Assembly (NCBI GenBank): GCA_963797485.1
Contig: CAWCPF010000002.1
Span: 496,001 to 560,000 of the forward strand
DNA: 64,000 nt
From: CAWAND01 sp963797485
Lineage (GTDB): Bacteria > Chloroflexota > Anaerolineae > Anaerolineales > E44-bin32
Direction of reading: 5' to 3'
Shown here piece by piece: positions 62,950 to 64,000 of the stretch (the first letter of the stretch is position 1; each line of letters begins with the position of its first letter). A model generated the notes under the pieces. It did no database searches and was not told where the DNA came from. It saw only the letters and a program-made list of their open reading frames with translations. Made by a program: the position numbers and the translations under genes.

Positions 62950-64000
62950 TCATGCGCCCTCATCGGGCCTCGCCAGACGCTCCCAAGTGGCCAATTCCTG
63001 GTCAAGGTTTTCCTTGACTGTGACGTACTGCTCCCCCAGGCGGGTGATCTCGGCCACGTCTCCCGCGGCCGCCTCAATGCCCGCCGCCAGGAGGGTGAGC
63101 TCGGATTTAAGCTCTTGAATTCGGGCTTCAATATGTTCCAGGCGGCGGGCTTCTCCAGGCGGCTTGGGGTGCCTGGCGAGTTGCCGCGGCTTGGGAGGCT
63201 TGGAACGGCTGTCCGGGGGTTCTGCCCGCTCGGGGCCCGCCAAGAAACTCTGGTAGTCACCCAGATGCACTTCCATGCGCGTTTCGCCTTTGGACACCGA
63301 CCAAATCTGGGTGGCCAGGGCGTCGATCAGGTAGCGGTCGTGCGAGACCAGCAGGATCGTGCCCGGGTAGGAAGCCAGCGCAGACTGCAGCACCTCCTGA
63401 GAAGGCAGATCGAGGTGATTGGTTGGCTCGTCCAGCAGAAGCAGGTTGGCTTCCTGCTGAGCCAGCCGGGCCAGCACCAAGCGGCCCCGCTCGCCGCCCG
63501 ACAAACTGGCCACACTGGCCTCGACTTTGTCAGCGGTGAACAGAAATTGGGCCAGGACATCTCGGGCCCGGGCGATGCTTTGATCGGATGAAACTCTCAG
63601 GAAAGACTGCAGGACGGTGTCATCCGGGTCAAGGCCCTCGTGCGCCTGAGCAAAGTAGGCGATCTGGACCGCTGACCCCTGAAAGACCTCTCCTCTCCAG
63701 GGTTCGATTTCACCTACCAGGGTCCTGAGCAAGGTCGTTTTGCCGACCCCGTTGGGGCCGATCAGCGCGGCGCACTCGCCGCGCTCGAGTTCCAAATCGG
63801 GCACAACAAACAAGGGCCGATCGCCGTCCGGGTGACGGACGATCAGGCCCTCGGTCCTCAAGACGCGATCTCCCGAACGGCCGACGGCTTCAAATCCCAG
63901 GCGAAGATCGCGGTCGGACTCTGGGCGCTCGATGGCCTCGTCACGCACAAATCGCTCCAGGCGTTTTCGCCTGCCTTGGGCCTGGCGGGTGTTCTGCCCG
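62950..64000 (-). CDS. ABC-F family ATPase, 5' end beyond window
   Basis: Only the second half is present; the frame is open to the edge (RQAQGRRKRLERF linker at 63960-63995). Walker A GPNGVGKTTLLRTL, signature LSGGERGRLVLARL, Walker B LLLLDEPTNHLD, then a C-terminal coiled-coil tail (HIEARIQELKSELTLLAAGIE) as in the Uup/EttA-like group. ABC-F proteins act on ribosomes. Confidence 0.9.
   Translation of the reverse strand, partial: GQNTRQAQGRRKRLERFVRDEAIERPESDRDLRLGFEAVGRSGDRVLRTEGLIVRHPDGDRPLFVVPDLELERGECAALIGPNGVGKTTLLRTLVGEIEPWRGEVFQGSAVQIAYFAQAHEGLDPDDTVLQSFLRVSSDQSIARARDVLAQFLFTADKVEASVASLSGGERGRLVLARLAQQEANLLLLDEPTNHLDLPSQEVLQSALASYPGTILLVSHDRYLIDALATQIWSVSKGETRMEVHLGDYQSFLAGPERAEPPDSRSKPPKPRQLARHPKPPGEARRLEHIEARIQELKSELTLLAAGIEAAAGDVAEITRLGEQYVTVKENLDQELATWERLARPDEGA

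Noticed and set aside
1..64000. CRISPR arrays, insertion sequences with transposase, rRNA
   Set aside because: No regularly spaced short repeats, transposase frames or rRNA sequence were noticed on either strand.

Overview
The window looks like chromosomal DNA of an uncultured, GC-rich bacterium. The gene content suggests Chloroflexota (Anaerolineae-like): two M29 aminopeptidases, ClbS-like four-helix-bundle proteins, several ABC-2 exporter pairs, NEW3-repeat and LCP envelope proteins, an AglD-like flippase-type protein and a Fur-linked cbiMQO locus. The phylum is inferred from gene content only; no rRNA or tRNA gene was seen.

Layout. 0-6.9 kb: repeat-containing secreted protein, lipoprotein, M29 aminopeptidase, an ArsR-type regulator divergent from an MFS exporter. 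7.0-12.05 kb: a run of gene cassettes, all on the minus strand, each followed by an integron attC-type site (DUF1697, VOC, DUF1801, a TcmP plus three-Cys-motif pair, OsmC-like), with no integrase in the window. The array is flanked by a ~225-bp direct repeat made of the 3' ends of the MFS and ABC-permease genes, and at its right edge by a displaced copy of part of a nearby ECF sigma-factor gene. 12.4-22.7 kb: ABC exporter, anti-sigma/sigma pair, tandem ClbS-like paralogues, a second ABC exporter with a NEW3 membrane protein, small membrane proteins. 22.7-27.9 kb: Lgt-like/TlpA pair, then Fur-cbiM-cbiQ-cbiO, then a Lon N-domain protein. 28.2-34.7 kb: a dipeptide-type ABC importer with its two ATPase subunits fused, plus DUF1684. 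35-44.4 kb: an HD-GYP sensor, a third ABC exporter, a ParB-like/UspA fusion, an SDR, a second M29 aminopeptidase and an HU-like protein. 44.4-55.97 kb: FAD oxidoreductase with AglD-like membrane protein, SWIM protein, ClC channel, HAD phosphatase, MoaA, DUF1232, RodZ-like, ribosomal protein L9, RimI-like, stomatin/NfeD. 56-64 kb: Lgt-like protein, a split NAD synthetase (glutaminase plus NadE), an alkyltransferase-like protein, a nucleotidyltransferase, PAP2, LCP and an ABC-F protein that runs off the right edge.

The most interesting region is the integrase-less cassette array with its rearranged borders. A general caution: at least 17 single-base reading-frame breaks are visible, several in genes that should be intact (RodZ, LCP, L9, dipeptide ATPase). 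Many are therefore probably sequence errors rather than decay; spans given for such genes bridge the breaks.
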